From: Coleofasciculus sp. FACHB-T130
Lineage (GTDB): Bacteria; Cyanobacteriota; Cyanobacteriia; Cyanobacteriales; FACHB-T130
DNA length: 64,000 nucleotides
Reading direction: 5' to 3'
NCBI RefSeq assembly: GCF_014695375.1
Contig: NZ_JACJOG010000028.1
Location: 1-64,000, forward strand
Of the stretch, positions 18,583-28,656 are shown piece after piece. Made by a program: the position numbers and the translations under genes. The notes below the pieces were generated by a model that was not told where the DNA came from, did no database searches, and saw only the letters and a list, made by a program, of their open reading frames with translations. The stretch's first letter is position 1; every line of letters begins with the position of its first letter.

Positions 18583-21165
18583 ATGACCACTTCCCCGGAG
18601 CGGATTATCCCCACGGATTTAGGGAGCGAGATGTCCCGGTCTTACCTGGAATACGCGATGAGCGTAATTGTTGGTAGGGCACTCCCAGACGCTAGGGATG
18701 GTCTGAAACCTGTACACCGGCGGATTCTCTACGCCATGAATGAGCTGGGTCTTACCCACGATCGACCTTTCCGCAAATGTGCCCGTGTGGTGGGGGAAGT
18801 GCTGGGTAAATACCATCCTCACGGTGATACAGCGGTATACGACGCCCTAGTGCGGATGGCGCAGGATTTTTCCATGCGCGACCCGCTGATTAACGGACAC
18901 GGCAACTTCGGCTCGGTGGACAACGATCCACCAGCGGCAATGCGATACACCGAATGCCGCTTGCAAGCCCTCACAGGGGTTGCTCTCCTCCAGGATATTG
19001 AAGCGGAAACAGTAGACTTTGGGGATAACTTCGATGGTTCCCAGCAAGAACCGCTGGTATTACCCGCACGCATTCCCCAGATGTTGCTCAATGGTTCTTC
19101 GGGGATTGCCGTGGGAATGGCAACAAACATTCCCCCACATAATCTGGGAGAGTTAATCTCTGGATTGATCGCCTTGATCCACAATCCAGAAATTACTGAC
19201 CTGGAGTTGATGCAGTATATTCCTGGCCCAGACTTTCCGACAGGCGGACAAATTCTGGGAGTTTCTGGGATTAAGGAAGCCTATACGACTGGGCGCGGCT
19301 CGATTACAATGCGGGGCGTTGCCCAGATAGAAACCATTGAACATCGGGGGCGTCCTGACCGGGAAGCAATCATTATCACTCAGTTGCCTTACCAAACGAA
19401 TAAGGCGGCGCTGATTGAGAAAATTGCCGAAATGGTGAATGAGAAGCGGCTGGAGGGAATTGCCGATATTCGGGATGAAAGCGATCGCGATGGAATGCGG
19501 ATTGTCGTAGAACTCCGGCGAGACGCTTATCCCCGCGTTGTCCTGAATAACCTCTACAAGCAAACGCCCATCCAAGCAAACTTTGGGGCGAATATGCTGG
19601 CGCTGGTAAATGGGGAACCCCAGTTACTCAGTCTCAAGAAATTCCTCACCGTTTTCCTAGATTTCCGGATTGAGTGCATCACCCGTCGCACCCGCTACGA
19701 ATTGCGGAAAGCAGAAGAACGAGATCATATGCTGCAAGGGCTGCTGATTGCCCTGTTGCACCTGGATGCAATGATTGAGCTAATCCGCAGAGCCGCCGAC
19801 ACCCCAACCGCCAAAGCGGAAATGATGGAAACTTACGGGTTGTCTGAGTCGCAAGCGGATGCGATTTTGCAGATGCAGTTGCGACGCCTGACAGCACTGG
19901 AAGCTGAAAAAATTCGCTTAGAACACGAAGAGTTACAAGCGCAAATTGCCGATTTGCAGGATATTTTGGCGAACAAAAGTCGCATCCTGGAAATCATTGA
20001 AAATGAAGTGTCGCAAATCAAAACCACCTTCGCAACACCGCGACGAACCACCATCGAACACGCGGAAGGTGAGATTGATGACACCGATTTAATTGCCAAC
20101 GAAAAAGCCTTAATTCTGCTAACAGAGCAGGGTTATATCAAACGGATGCCAGTCAACACTTTCGAGGCGCAAAGCCGCAATACGAGAGGGAAGAAAGGCA
20201 CTGGCATGAAAGAGGATGATGGCGTTGAGCATTTCCTCACCTGCTGCGACCACGATAGCGTTCTATTTTTTAGCGATCGCGGTGTCGTTTACTGCCTCAA
20301 GGCGTACCAAATCCCAGCTTCGTCTCGCACGGCGCGGGGTATCCCGATTGTGCAAATGCTGCCCATCCCGCGAGACGAGAAAATCACCTCCATCGTGCCG
20401 GTTACAGAGTTTACCAGCGATGAATATCTGGTGATGCTGACCAAGGGTGGTTACATCAAAAAGACAGAACTGTCTGCTTTCGGCAATATTCGGGCAAATG
20501 GTTTGATTGCGATTTCCCTGGAAGAAGGCGACCAGTTGCGGTGGGTGCGAAGAGCGAGAGCCGATGACAGCATCATCATTGGATCTCGGCAAGGAATGGC
20601 AATTCACTTTAGAACCAATCACGAGCAACTGCGTCCCCTCGGTCGCGCCACGCGAGGCGTTCGGGCAATGGCTCTCCGCAATGCGGATGAGCTGATCAGC
20701 ATGGATATCTTGCCAAGTCAGGTGGTTGCGAAGATCGTCGAGAGTGAGGAGTCGGAAGCATCGGAAGCATTGGAAGCAACCAGTGAAGACGCCCCTATCA
20801 CCAATGGTCAAGGGCCGTGGGTGTTAGCGATTACAATGGGTGGATACGGTAAGCGAATCCCGGTTTCTCAATTCCGCCTGCAAAATCGCGCCGGGATGGG
20901 GTTAGTGGCGACGAAGTTCCGGAAGCCGAAGGATCGACTCGCCGCATTGCGGGTGATCAATGAAGGCGATGAGCTAATGATGGTGACGAACCGAGGCATT
21001 ATCATCCGTCAAGCAACCGATGCGATTTCCCTGCAATCCCGGATGGCAACTGGAGTCCGGGTGCAACGCCTAGATGAAGATGATGCGATCGCTGCTGTTG
21101 CATTAGTACCCCCCTCGACTGACTCGACTGACTCGACTGATGATGAGGAAGAAGTAGAGAATTAA
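18583..21165 (+). CDS. gyrA: DNA gyrase subunit A
   Basis: Type IIA topoisomerase A subunit that cleaves and rejoins DNA. With the ATG at 18583 the catalytic Tyr is residue 122 (AAMRYTE), matching E. coli numbering; the quinolone-determining region reads [19 protein letters not shown], with Thr83 and Asp87. The C-terminal beta-pinwheel repeats follow from about residue 510. The GyrA-box is degenerate ([12 protein letters not shown] instead of QRRGGKG), so wrapping activity cannot be read off directly, but as cyanobacteria usually carry one A subunit gyrase is the best call. The tail is acidic and repetitive ([14 protein letters not shown]). An upstream ATG-less extension to 18535 is unlikely to be used. 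Confidence 0.93.
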   Translation: MTTSPERIIPTDLGSEMSRSYLEYAMSVIVGRALPDARDGLKPVHRRILYAMNELGLTHDRPFRKCARVVGEVLGKYHPHGDTAVYDALVRMAQDFSMRDPLINGHGNFGSVDNDPPAAMRYTECRLQALTGVALLQDIEAETVDFGDNFDGSQQEPLVLPARIPQMLLNGSSGIAVGMATNIPPHNLGELISGLIALIHNPEITDLELMQYIPGPDFPTGGQILGVSGIKEAYTTGRGSITMRGVAQIETIEHRGRPDREAIIITQLPYQTNKAALIEKIAEMVNEKRLEGIADIRDESDRDGMRIVVELRRDAYPRVVLNNLYKQTPIQANFGANMLALVNGEPQLLSLKKFLTVFLDFRIECITRRTRYELRKAEERDHMLQGLLIALLHLDAMIELIRRAADTPTAKAEMMETYGLSESQADAILQMQLRRLTALEAEKIRLEHEELQAQIADLQDILANKSRILEIIENEVSQIKTTFATPRRTTIEHAEGEIDDTDLIANEKALILLTEQGYIKRMPVNTFEAQSRNTRGKKGTGMKEDDGVEHFLTCCDHDSVLFFSDRGVVYCLKAYQIPASSRTARGIPIVQMLPIPRDEKITSIVPVTEFTSDEYLVMLTKGGYIKKTELSAFGNIRANGLIAISLEEGDQLRWVRRARADDSIIIGSRQGMAIHFRTNHEQLRPLGRATRGVRAMALRNADELISMDILPSQVVAKIVESEESEASEALEATSEDAPITNGQGPWVLAITMGGYGKRIPVSQFRLQNRAGMGLVATKFRKPKDRLAALRVINEGDELMMVTNRGIIIRQATDAISLQSRMATGVRVQRLDEDDAIAAVALVPPSTDSTDSTDDEEEVEN

Positions 21166-21167
21166 AC

Positions 21168-21229
21168 ATTAAAAATGCAAAATTAAAAATGAAGAAACTA
21201 CTTTTAATTTTTAATTCTGCATCTTTAAT
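21168..21229. repeat. Palindromic AT-rich repeat spanning the lnt start
   Basis: Left arm 21168-21194 and right arm 21201-21229 are near-perfect inverted copies around ATTAAA(A/G)ATGCA(A/G). It begins right after the gyrA stop and supplies the lnt start codon and about the first 13 lnt codons. Confidence 0.75.
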
Positions 21230-22862
21230 TTCTCTGCTAGGTGGCATCTTGATGGGGGTGACAACAGCTCCCATCCAAGCATGGCCTCTCGCTTGGATTG
21301 CCTTAACTCCTCTGTGGATTTTAATCGTTAAAAAGGGAGAATTGAAACTTAAGAAAGGAGGAGAAACTTCTTCATTTTTAAGTTTTAATTCTCCCTTTTT
21401 AATTGGTTTAGCGTGGGGGATTGGCTATCACGGCGTTGCTTTATCTTGGATTACCGGGATTCACCCGATGACATGGTTGGGGGTTCCCTGGCTGGCAAGT
21501 TTAGCGATCGCATTCTTCTGTTGGACTTTCATCACCCTTTGGGGAGCCGGATTAGTTGCAATTTGGGCGGCTGTTCTGGCTTTCCTCTGCAAGCCAGCAA
21601 GCAAAACATCTTCATCCTTGCTTCGTCTTTTGATTGGCATTGTTTTGTGGTGCGGACTTGAAAGCCTTTGGGGTTCTGGATCGCTATGGTGGACTTCCCT
21701 TTCTTATACCCAAAGTCCTCACAATCTAGCCATTTTACACCTTGGTCAAATCTCTGGCCCTAATACAGTAACCGCAGCAATTGTAGCTGTTAATGGCTTA
21801 ATTGCCGAAGCATGGATTAACCGCAAACAACACATAAGATATAAAGAAGAAATAGATTCTTCCAGTATTTCCTCTGCGCCTAAAGCGGGAACACGGTTCG
21901 TTCTTCATCCAGGTTATTTAAGCATTGCGACTGGGTTATTAGTAGCGTTACATCTAATCGGATTTGGGCTGTATAGCCGTCCCTTGATTCAACCTCCCCA
22001 AACTGCATTAAAAGTAGGAATTATTCAAGGAAATATTCCCAATAAACTCAAATTCGATCCGATTGGCTGGCGTCGTGCAATCGAAGGCTATACCAGCGGC
22101 TACAAAACTTTAGCGGACGAGGGAGTTGATGCTGTTTTAATACCAGAAACAGCATTGCCCGTCCAATGGACGCAACCCAGTTGGATTCGAGATTCTTTCT
22201 TACAAGCAATTTTGGATAAAGGTGTAGTTGCTTGGATAGGAACCTTTGGGGAAGCGGGAAATGATTATACAAATAGTCTTTATACGATTATTGGTACTGG
22301 TGAAACTTTTAGCCGCTACGACAAGACTAAGCTAGTGCCTTTAGGGGAATTTATTCCCTTTGAAAAAGTTTTAGGGAAACTAATTGACAAACTTTCTCCT
22401 CTCGATGCTCACCTAATTCCTGGCAAAACAAATCAGATATTTGATACACCTTTTGGGCGTGCAATTGTGGGTATTTGCTATGATTCCGCCTTTCCCGAAC
22501 TTTTCCGGCGTCAGGCGGCTGCGGGTGGGGAATTTATCCTCACAGCGTCTAACGATGCTCATTACACCTCATCAATGATGGCGCAGCATCACGCTCAAGA
22601 TTTGATGCGGGCAATTGAAAGCGATCGCTGGGCTGTCCGCGCTACGAATACTGGATTTTCTGGCGTGATAGATCCTCACGGGAGAACTTTGTGGATATCT
22701 AAAATGAATACTTACCAGCTACACGTAGCCACAATTTATCGACGACAAACACAGACTTTATATGTGCGTTGGGGCGATTGGTTAACACCCGTTTTGTTGG
22801 TGTTGGGAGCGATCGCTTGGTTCTTCACTATCTTCTGGCGAGATAATCAGCGTGGAAGATGA
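21189..22862 (+). CDS. lnt: Apolipoprotein N-acyltransferase
   Basis: Membrane enzyme adding the third acyl chain to the N-terminal cysteine of lipoproteins. A multi-helix membrane part fills the first 250 residues or so, followed by the nitrilase-type domain with its Glu (PETALPVQW), Lys (DKTKLVPLGEFIPFE) and Cys (GICYDSAFPE). The conserved GSGSLWWTSLSYTQS block is present. At 557 aa it is somewhat long, partly because two palindromic repeats contribute coding sequence at residues 1-13 and 47-71. It starts 23 nt after gyrA and is probably co-transcribed with it. Confidence 0.92.
   Translation: MKKLLLIFNSASLISLLGGILMGVTTAPIQAWPLAWIALTPLWILIVKKGELKLKKGGETSSFLSFNSPFLIGLAWGIGYHGVALSWITGIHPMTWLGVPWLASLAIAFFCWTFITLWGAGLVAIWAAVLAFLCKPASKTSSSLLRLLIGIVLWCGLESLWGSGSLWWTSLSYTQSPHNLAILHLGQISGPNTVTAAIVAVNGLIAEAWINRKQHIRYKEEIDSSSISSAPKAGTRFVLHPGYLSIATGLLVALHLIGFGLYSRPLIQPPQTALKVGIIQGNIPNKLKFDPIGWRRAIEGYTSGYKTLADEGVDAVLIPETALPVQWTQPSWIRDSFLQAILDKGVVAWIGTFGEAGNDYTNSLYTIIGTGETFSRYDKTKLVPLGEFIPFEKVLGKLIDKLSPLDAHLIPGKTNQIFDTPFGRAIVGICYDSAFPELFRRQAAAGGEFILTASNDAHYTSSMMAQHHAQDLMRAIESDRWAVRATNTGFSGVIDPHGRTLWISKMNTYQLHVATIYRRQTQTLYVRWGDWLTPVLLVLGAIAWFFTIFWRDNQRGR
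21328..21402. repeat. In-frame palindromic insertion inside lnt
   Basis: Arms TTAAAAAGGGAGAATTGAAA (from 21328) and its inverted copy ending at 21402 match over about 24 bp with one mismatch. The element is 75 bp, exactly 25 codons, and encodes the hydrophilic stretch KKGELKLKKGGETSSF between membrane helices of Lnt. Confidence 0.75.
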
Positions 22863-22965
22863 TGGCAACCCTACCGCTACCCGTTTATTTTTCGCTTAGT
22901 GTAGTCATAAAGAATAGCGATCGCTCCCTCCGTTAAAACCATCTTGGGATGGTAGATTAAATAAC

Positions 22966-23007
22966 CTTGTTTGTAGAGACGCGATGAATCGCGTCTCTAC
23001 AAACAAG
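22966..23007. repeat. Perfect 20-bp-arm palindrome (dispersed repeat)
   Basis: CTTGTTTGTAGAGACGCGAT at 22966-22985, a 2-nt spacer, and the exact reverse complement at 22988-23007. It lies between convergent lnt and the DUF4142 gene, where it could terminate both. Its core AGACGCGAT-GA-ATCGCGTCT recurs inside priA near 56808. Confidence 0.8.
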
Positions 23008-23075
23008 AGCGATCGCACTCTCCCGTAGGAAAATGCGATCGCTCTATAGTATTGCCCGATGTTACTGGTTCAATG

Positions 23076-23891
23076 TTACTGGTTCATCTGCGTCCCACGG
23101 TTCATCTGCATTGGGGTCGTCTGTGTTCCAGGACTCATCTGCGTCCCAGGAGTTGTCTGCATTCCCCGGTTCATCTGCATATTCGGGGTTGTCTGCGTCC
23201 CCTGGTTCATCTGCATCCCCCGGTTCATCTGCGTCCCCCGGTTCATCTGCATCCCAGACATTCCAGGCATTCCAGGCATCGCATTGTCTGTCTCAGCCAC
23301 CTTGGCACCTGTCATCGAAGCAGCCATTTCTAAATGACCCTGCACCCTTGGCAAGATTTTGTTAGCAAACGCTTTTAAATCGGGATCTTGTCCCAGTCCA
23401 ACTTGACGCTGGTACACGGCGGCACTTTCCAAGTGACCGTTCAGCCCGCCCTCCATCATATAGGCTTGGTCGAAGCTCTTTCCAGACAACTGCTGAAGCC
23501 GCATCATTGCCGCTTCATACTTTGGCCCCGGAGTGGTTGGAGGCGTGACTCCCTTCTGAGCCGCTAACTCCATCAGCTCTTGGTTCGCCCGTGTGTGCTC
23601 CTGAATCATCTGCTGCGCGAACTGCTTTACATTCGGGTCGGTTGACTTTTCTAACGCCAGTTGCCCTAGTTGTACTTCTGCCATTCCCCCGTGGGCGGCG
23701 TCCATAATAAACTGCCTATCTAGGGCAGTCAACTGGCTGTTGCGTGAGGGCGTTGCCTGTCGGTTTGACGGCGTTGCCGGTCGGGTTGATGGCGTTACGG
23801 GGCGGGTGGTCTGAGCTACGGCTGAGAAGCCCAGAGACGTAAATAATCCAACTGCTACAAGGGCAGCAGTTACTGTTGTTCGTTTCATCAT
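23076..23891 (-). CDS. Secreted DUF4142 protein with Met/Gln/Thr-rich tail
   Basis: Exported protein with a signal peptide at residues 1-27 (ALVAVGLFTSLGFSAVAQ). Residues about 50-200 form a DUF4142 domain, a ferritin-like helical fold of unknown function, seen in DRQFIMDAAHGGMAEVQLG, KSTDPNVKQFAQQMIQEH and the paired helices ending AASMTGAKV. The last 60 or so residues are imperfect repeats of MNRGTQ, MNQGTQ and TTPG units, very rich in Met. The gene end is a low-complexity repeat, and further decayed units continue past the stop at 23076. GGAG 8 nt before the ATG supports the start. Confidence 0.8.
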   Translation of the reverse strand: MMKRTTVTAALVAVGLFTSLGFSAVAQTTRPVTPSTRPATPSNRQATPSRNSQLTALDRQFIMDAAHGGMAEVQLGQLALEKSTDPNVKQFAQQMIQEHTRANQELMELAAQKGVTPPTTPGPKYEAAMMRLQQLSGKSFDQAYMMEGGLNGHLESAAVYQRQVGLGQDPDLKAFANKILPRVQGHLEMAASMTGAKVAETDNAMPGMPGMSGMQMNRGTQMNRGMQMNQGTQTTPNMQMNRGMQTTPGTQMSPGTQTTPMQMNRGTQMNQ

Positions 23892-24678
23892 GGTTAAATC
23901 TCCAGGAAATACTTTTGTTTGCTAGGGCTGACCGTAGGTTTGTTAGCCAAAAAAGAGCTAACAAATTCAGGAAAGTCTTGATGCACTAAATTTTTTTTCT
24001 CAACTCAGCGATCATTTACATCTGAGCAGGTATACATCTACTAATACTGCTTAATCTTTCTTCAACTACCTCTCTCTTTAGATATGTTTGCTTACCGAGA
24101 GAGCTAATCGTATCAATTCATTCTTAAAAACCGTACTTGCTGCTAAAGATTACTTTGTAGCTTCACTGGAAATTCCAAAAAACATATTACAGCGCCGTGT
24201 CTATCAGATGCGATCTCTAGCTTGCTCTAAATTGCAACTAAATCTCGATCGATATTTGTTTTTTAGAATAAAAATGAATTTAATCTATTTCTGTTCGGTT
24301 TTATACAGGATAATGAAATTAAAAACTAGGCTAAAGTAAGGGATTTTCAGAACTAAAAACATCTCATTAGGTAGAGGCTTATTCACCGATCCCTTAGGAA
24401 ATTAGGATTTATTCGCAGCGCTACTGCAATCAAAATCCGAAGCACTACCAATAGCGGGAATTTGCTGCACTGCTAGCTATAGAAAAGTGCAGATGCTGAC
24501 TTGAATCGCCATCTAATTCAACAGGGGGATTCGAGTAGAGTAATATTTATCGCCTTTTCGGGATAGGCTAGAGCGATCGCTTGTTCTGACTGCCGCCAGA
24601 AAAGCTTGCAATGAACAATTTGAGAGTGGTAGCGTCGGAGAGCTAGCTAGATATACGTAGAAGCTGAAACGTCTAAAC
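23892..24678. other. 787-bp intergenic region
   Basis: A long AT-rich gap between divergent genes. It contains an 83-codon open frame (24088-24339, plus) with no family resemblance or ribosome binding site, and one HIP1 octamer near 24575. I recognise no RNA gene, repeat family or transposon remnant. Confidence 0.4.
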
Positions 24679-26697
24679 ATGAAGCGATCGCTCCTTAGCC
24701 TGACTCTAGGCTTAACATTGCTAGAATCATTCACTCCAATTGCTTTGGCAGCACCCCCCAGAAACCCAGATCAAACAGTGGAGTGTGAAATCTTGGTCGT
24801 TGGAGGGGGACTCTCCGGTGCGGCGACTGCCTACGAAGGCTTATTGGCGGGGCGAACCGTTTGCCTCACCGAAATTACCGACTGGGTAGGAGGACAAATT
24901 TCCGCACAGGGAACTTCCGCACTGGATGAACGCCCTACCCAACGGCAAAAGCTGTTATATTCTCGCGGCTACCTGGACTTGCGACAGCGAATCAATCGCA
25001 AATATGGAGAACTCAATCCTGGCGATTGTTGGGTTAGTGAATCCTGCTTTCTTCCCCGCGATGCTCACAAACTGCTGTACGACCAATTGCAAGATGCTGC
25101 CAAAAGAGGCAGAGGCAAGCTGAAATGGTTTCCCTCGACGGTAATCAAAGAACTGAACATCGACCAAGCGGGCAATTTGATTCAAGGTGCGATCGCTATC
25201 CAGCATCGCCCAGCTAAAGGCGCATCCCCTCTCAACACCTTGCCGCTATCGCAAACGATTGAGGATTCTTATCGCTACGAGAACTCGCCTCAGTTTGAAA
25301 AAAGCATTGTGCGCTTTGTACCCCAGCCAGCGAAAAAGCCAGCACCCGCAGCCCCAAATTGGTACGTGGTTGACGCCTCAGAGACCGGCGAACTGATTGC
25401 CCTGGCTGACGTTCCTTACCGGCTGGGTATCGACCCCCGTTCTTACCTGGAACCATCTTCGTCGAGTGAAAAGGGCGATCGCTATTGCACCCAAGGCTTT
25501 ACCTACACCTTTGCAATGGAGGCAACCAAACAACCACAAACCCATACCCCGCCACCGTTCTATTCTCAATATGAACCCTACTACAGCTATGAATTAAAGC
25601 GACTAGCGGACTTTGGGCTAGTCTTCACCTACCGACGCATTTGGAGTCCTAAAGCTGGAGAAACAACCAAATTCGGGGGTCTTTCCTATACGGGGCCCAC
25701 TCCCGGCGACATCTCCATGCAGAACTGGACTTGGGGCAACGACTACCGCCCCGGAAACGCCGAAGATAACTTAGTTTACACTCGCGACCAGTTGCAAGCC
25801 GCTGGACAGCTACAGCCTGGAGAATGGATGGGAGGATTGCGAACCGAAACCCTCCGCAAAGGCGAGGAAAACGCGCTGGGATATTTTCACTGGCTGGTTG
25901 CTGGAACCACCGACTCTCAACTTGGCCCAGGAGTTAAGCAGGCGAAACCCAATAACCGTTACCTGAGTGGGTTAGATTCCCCAATGGGAACGGTGCATGG
26001 GTTATCTAAGTATCCTTATATGCGGGAAGGACGGCGAATTATTGGACGCCCCACCTTGGCTTATCCTCAAGGTTTTAGCATTTGGGAAATTGATATTTCT
26101 CGCCGTAACTACAAAGACGACTACTACCGTCAAACATTGTCACCAGATACCTATCGGAGACTACAGGCATCGCTTGCAGGACTGGAAGTAGCGTCTGTAC
26201 TGAGCGGCACCAAGCCGCCGGAACAAGTCATGCGGCGCACTCGTTCCACCATCTATCCCGACGCTGTGGGGATTGGTCACTATGCCATTGACTTCCATCC
26301 TTGCATGACCCAAAGCCCCGCAGAAGCTCCAGGAAACACCGAACGGGAAGGTGAACGACGGGGTGCAGGTCAAGCTTATCCGTTCCAAATCCCTCTCAGA
26401 GCGATGATTCCCCAAAAAATCAACAATATGCTCGTGGCAGGGAAAAGTATTGCGACCAGTCATATTGCCGCCGCTGCCTATCGAGTGCATTCCTTTGAAT
26501 GGTCGGCGGGGGCTGCTGCTGGAACAACAGCCGCTTTTGCCTTAGAAAATGCGATCGCGCCTTATCAGCTAGTGGATGAACTGCCACGCGCCGAACCACA
26601 ACTAGAAGCGCTGAAACGTCGATTGGATAAGAATAACAATCCGACTGTCTTTCCAGACACCTCAATTTTCAACCAGAATTGGGAAGATTGGAAATGA
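24679..26697 (+). CDS. Exported FAD-dependent oxidoreductase
   Basis: A 672-aa flavoprotein of the FAD_oxidored family (PF12831-like). Residues 1-25 are a signal peptide (LLSLTLGLTLLESFTPIALA). The dinucleotide-binding fold follows at once: CEILVVGGGLSGAATAYEG, then EITDWVGGQISAQGTSALDE. The C-terminal FAD-contact block appears as NNMLVAGKSIATSHIAAAAYRVHSFEW split over the usual region, ending AAGTTAAFAL. Homologues are annotated from polysaccharide-related contexts, but the substrate here is unknown. No partner gene adjoins it. Confidence 0.83.
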   Translation: MKRSLLSLTLGLTLLESFTPIALAAPPRNPDQTVECEILVVGGGLSGAATAYEGLLAGRTVCLTEITDWVGGQISAQGTSALDERPTQRQKLLYSRGYLDLRQRINRKYGELNPGDCWVSESCFLPRDAHKLLYDQLQDAAKRGRGKLKWFPSTVIKELNIDQAGNLIQGAIAIQHRPAKGASPLNTLPLSQTIEDSYRYENSPQFEKSIVRFVPQPAKKPAPAAPNWYVVDASETGELIALADVPYRLGIDPRSYLEPSSSSEKGDRYCTQGFTYTFAMEATKQPQTHTPPPFYSQYEPYYSYELKRLADFGLVFTYRRIWSPKAGETTKFGGLSYTGPTPGDISMQNWTWGNDYRPGNAEDNLVYTRDQLQAAGQLQPGEWMGGLRTETLRKGEENALGYFHWLVAGTTDSQLGPGVKQAKPNNRYLSGLDSPMGTVHGLSKYPYMREGRRIIGRPTLAYPQGFSIWEIDISRRNYKDDYYRQTLSPDTYRRLQASLAGLEVASVLSGTKPPEQVMRRTRSTIYPDAVGIGHYAIDFHPCMTQSPAEAPGNTEREGERRGAGQAYPFQIPLRAMIPQKINNMLVAGKSIATSHIAAAAYRVHSFEWSAGAAAGTTAAFALENAIAPYQLVDELPRAEPQLEALKRRLDKNNNPTVFPDTSIFNQNWEDWK

Positions 26698-26700
26698 TAT

Positions 26701-26746
26701 TTGCGAATCGGGAATGGCTATCCAATTAGCCATTCCCGATTCGCAA
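26701..26746. terminator. Strong bidirectional hairpin
   Basis: TTGCGAATCGGGAATGGCTA at 26701-26720, loop TCCAAT, and the exact reverse complement at 26727-26746. It fills the 52-bp gap between the convergent FAD oxidoreductase and hydrolase-like genes. Confidence 0.75.
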
Positions 26747-26749
26747 TGA

Positions 26750-27763
26750 CTACTTTGCTGGCTTCTCTAGCGACCAAATAGGAAGTTTATTCACCTCTTG
26801 GAGGGTTAACTCTACATAAGTCATGTCCTCCGGCTTAGCAACTTCTAGACCAAAATAACCTTCAGGGCCATCGTGAGCGTGGGAGCCACTGCTCCGGGCT
26901 GAATAATGCCCTTGCAAACGAGCTTGATTAAATTGGGAACTCACGTTCCACAGCCACCGAGAGGGGAAGACAATACCGCCGAGATCCTCAACCCAGTCTC
27001 GACTCCCTCGCAGGTGATAGAAACGAGCCGCCTGAAAGCCCGACCTCCCATTAAAGACCCCACCCACAGAGACGATAGTGATTTTTGTATCTAGCCATTG
27101 GTTAAGATAGGGAGCCGCACCCAAGGCAACTTGTACGCCACCACTCGTTCCAACGAGAATGATGTCAAGCGGTTGACCCCCTTTACGGGAAATGGGCTGC
27201 CCACTATTCATCCGCTCGATGATGGCATTGGCAATCCCCTGATTATAAATAGAGCCATAGCGAGGATCGGCGGAAATCGCAAATCGCCAGAGATTGCGGA
27301 TTTTGATCAGCACGCTGGCGATTCCCATCCCACCATTTCGATTCGCAAAGTGCCATACGGGACTTAATAACCGCTGTCCTCCTAGACCCTTGTTCTCTGC
27401 TGAGTATGGGAAAACATCTCCTACGGCTACGCAGTTAGGATGACTCTCAACAATCCGGTCTAAAAAGACTTCTTCCCCCGGTGTTAATTCATTGGCAGAA
27501 AAATCTCCTACTCCTGTCAAAAACACAATGTAACAATTGATTGGGGAGGATTTGGCATCAGGATTTGAGTCATTGTTGGGTGGCAAGATCGAGCTTTGGT
27601 TTTTCTTCAAACCTAAAGTTTCTGCTCCTTGTTCCAGCCACCATACTACAGTCCCGACTGGCGAAGTAATACCCCAGATTATGAGTATAAAGACCGCTAG
27701 GAGCAACAGCTTCAAGGTTCCCCCTCGAAGCCATACAAGTATCCGCCAAATCAATCGCAGCAT
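26750..27763 (-). CDS. Membrane-anchored alpha/beta-hydrolase-like protein
   Basis: A 337-aa protein with one strong transmembrane helix at about residues 15-38 and a soluble domain outside or inside the membrane. The domain carries LDIILVGTSGGVQVALGAAPYL, a G-x-S-x-G nucleophile elbow after a beta strand, and a later SHAHDGPEGYFG that could provide the catalytic His; this is alpha/beta-hydrolase-like. I know no characterised homologue. It looks like a conserved cyanobacterial protein of unknown substrate. Confidence 0.6.
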   Translation of the reverse strand: MLRLIWRILVWLRGGTLKLLLLAVFILIIWGITSPVGTVVWWLEQGAETLGLKKNQSSILPPNNDSNPDAKSSPINCYIVFLTGVGDFSANELTPGEEVFLDRIVESHPNCVAVGDVFPYSAENKGLGGQRLLSPVWHFANRNGGMGIASVLIKIRNLWRFAISADPRYGSIYNQGIANAIIERMNSGQPISRKGGQPLDIILVGTSGGVQVALGAAPYLNQWLDTKITIVSVGGVFNGRSGFQAARFYHLRGSRDWVEDLGGIVFPSRWLWNVSSQFNQARLQGHYSARSSGSHAHDGPEGYFGLEVAKPEDMTYVELTLQEVNKLPIWSLEKPAK

Positions 27764-27913
27764 TCAAGAATATCTAGTTGCTTACTGTTACTGTCTTAAC
27801 GTCAATTAATTTCGGTCAGGAAGTGAATTTTTTTGGTGATTGGCTCCCTGGGGCATCCCTGACGCAGTATCCTATCCAAAGTTGTCATCAATCGTGAGTA
27901 GTAAGGATTCAAC

Positions 27914-28480
27914 GTGAGCAGCGAGGAATCAAAAGTAAGCTTGGGCACGACCCTTTGGAATGCACTTGCTTTAGATGGAAATTTTTATGAAAATGCTCGA
28001 AATACGCCTAAAACCTATCGAATTGCCCAAACTATTGTGATTTTAGCAGCACTGTCCCATGCTTTGGGTAGTGCTGTTATTTTATTAATTAACCTGGCAA
28101 CGCTGCCCGTAATGCTGCTGGCGCTTCTGATTGATGGGATGAGCATTGTGGGAGGCTACTATTTCTGGACGCTTACCATTTGGAAGATTGGGGAGTGGCG
28201 AAAACCAAATCACGTTACCTATAGGGATTTGATGATTCCGATTGGCTTTGCCTATGCTCCGCAAGTGCTGAATTTCTTAACGCTGATTCCTTTGTTCGGA
28301 CAACCACTTGAGCGGGTGCTAGCCGTTTGGAGTTTGCTAGCGGTGATTGTGGCAGTCCGCCAAGGGTTAGATATCAGCACTCGCAATTCGGCGTTAATTT
28401 GTTTGGTCGGATGGCCTTTGGTACAGCTGGCGGTTGGATTTATACAACGCTTTGAACAATTCCTGGTAGAGGGTTTCTAG
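27914..28480 (+). CDS. Yip1-like integral membrane protein
   Basis: A 188-aa protein with about five hydrophobic helices beginning near residue 38 (TIVILAALSHALGSAVILLI) and ending near 175. The arrangement, with WKIGEWRKPNHVTYRDLMIPIGFAYAPQVLNFL, resembles YIP1-family proteins found in cyanobacteria. Start GTG 27914 yields MSSEESKVSLGTTLWNALALDGNFYE. Function unknown; it precedes clpS by 176 bp on the same strand. Confidence 0.6.
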   Translation: MSSEESKVSLGTTLWNALALDGNFYENARNTPKTYRIAQTIVILAALSHALGSAVILLINLATLPVMLLALLIDGMSIVGGYYFWTLTIWKIGEWRKPNHVTYRDLMIPIGFAYAPQVLNFLTLIPLFGQPLERVLAVWSLLAVIVAVRQGLDISTRNSALICLVGWPLVQLAVGFIQRFEQFLVEGF

Positions 28481-28656
28481 GTTTTGTTGACATTTTGCCA
28501 AAACTTTGCACCAAATCCCGCTCTGGTTTTGCTTGGTTGTCACAGGAAACGAAGATGATTCTGACTTAACCTGTTACTTTCGGGGATTCAGGATTGTTAA
28601 AATAGAGCAAAATACTTGTAAATTAATTTTGTTAAGGTCTTTTCGCAATCTGCCTT

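Noticed and set aside
23033-23365. Three overlapping plus-strand frames opposite the DUF4142 tail
   Set aside because: They are antisense readings of the Met-rich repeats; repetitive DNA keeps several frames open.
24088-24339. 83-codon plus-strand frame in the 787-bp gap
   Set aside because: AT-rich, no recognisable motif and no Shine-Dalgarno; not supported as a gene.
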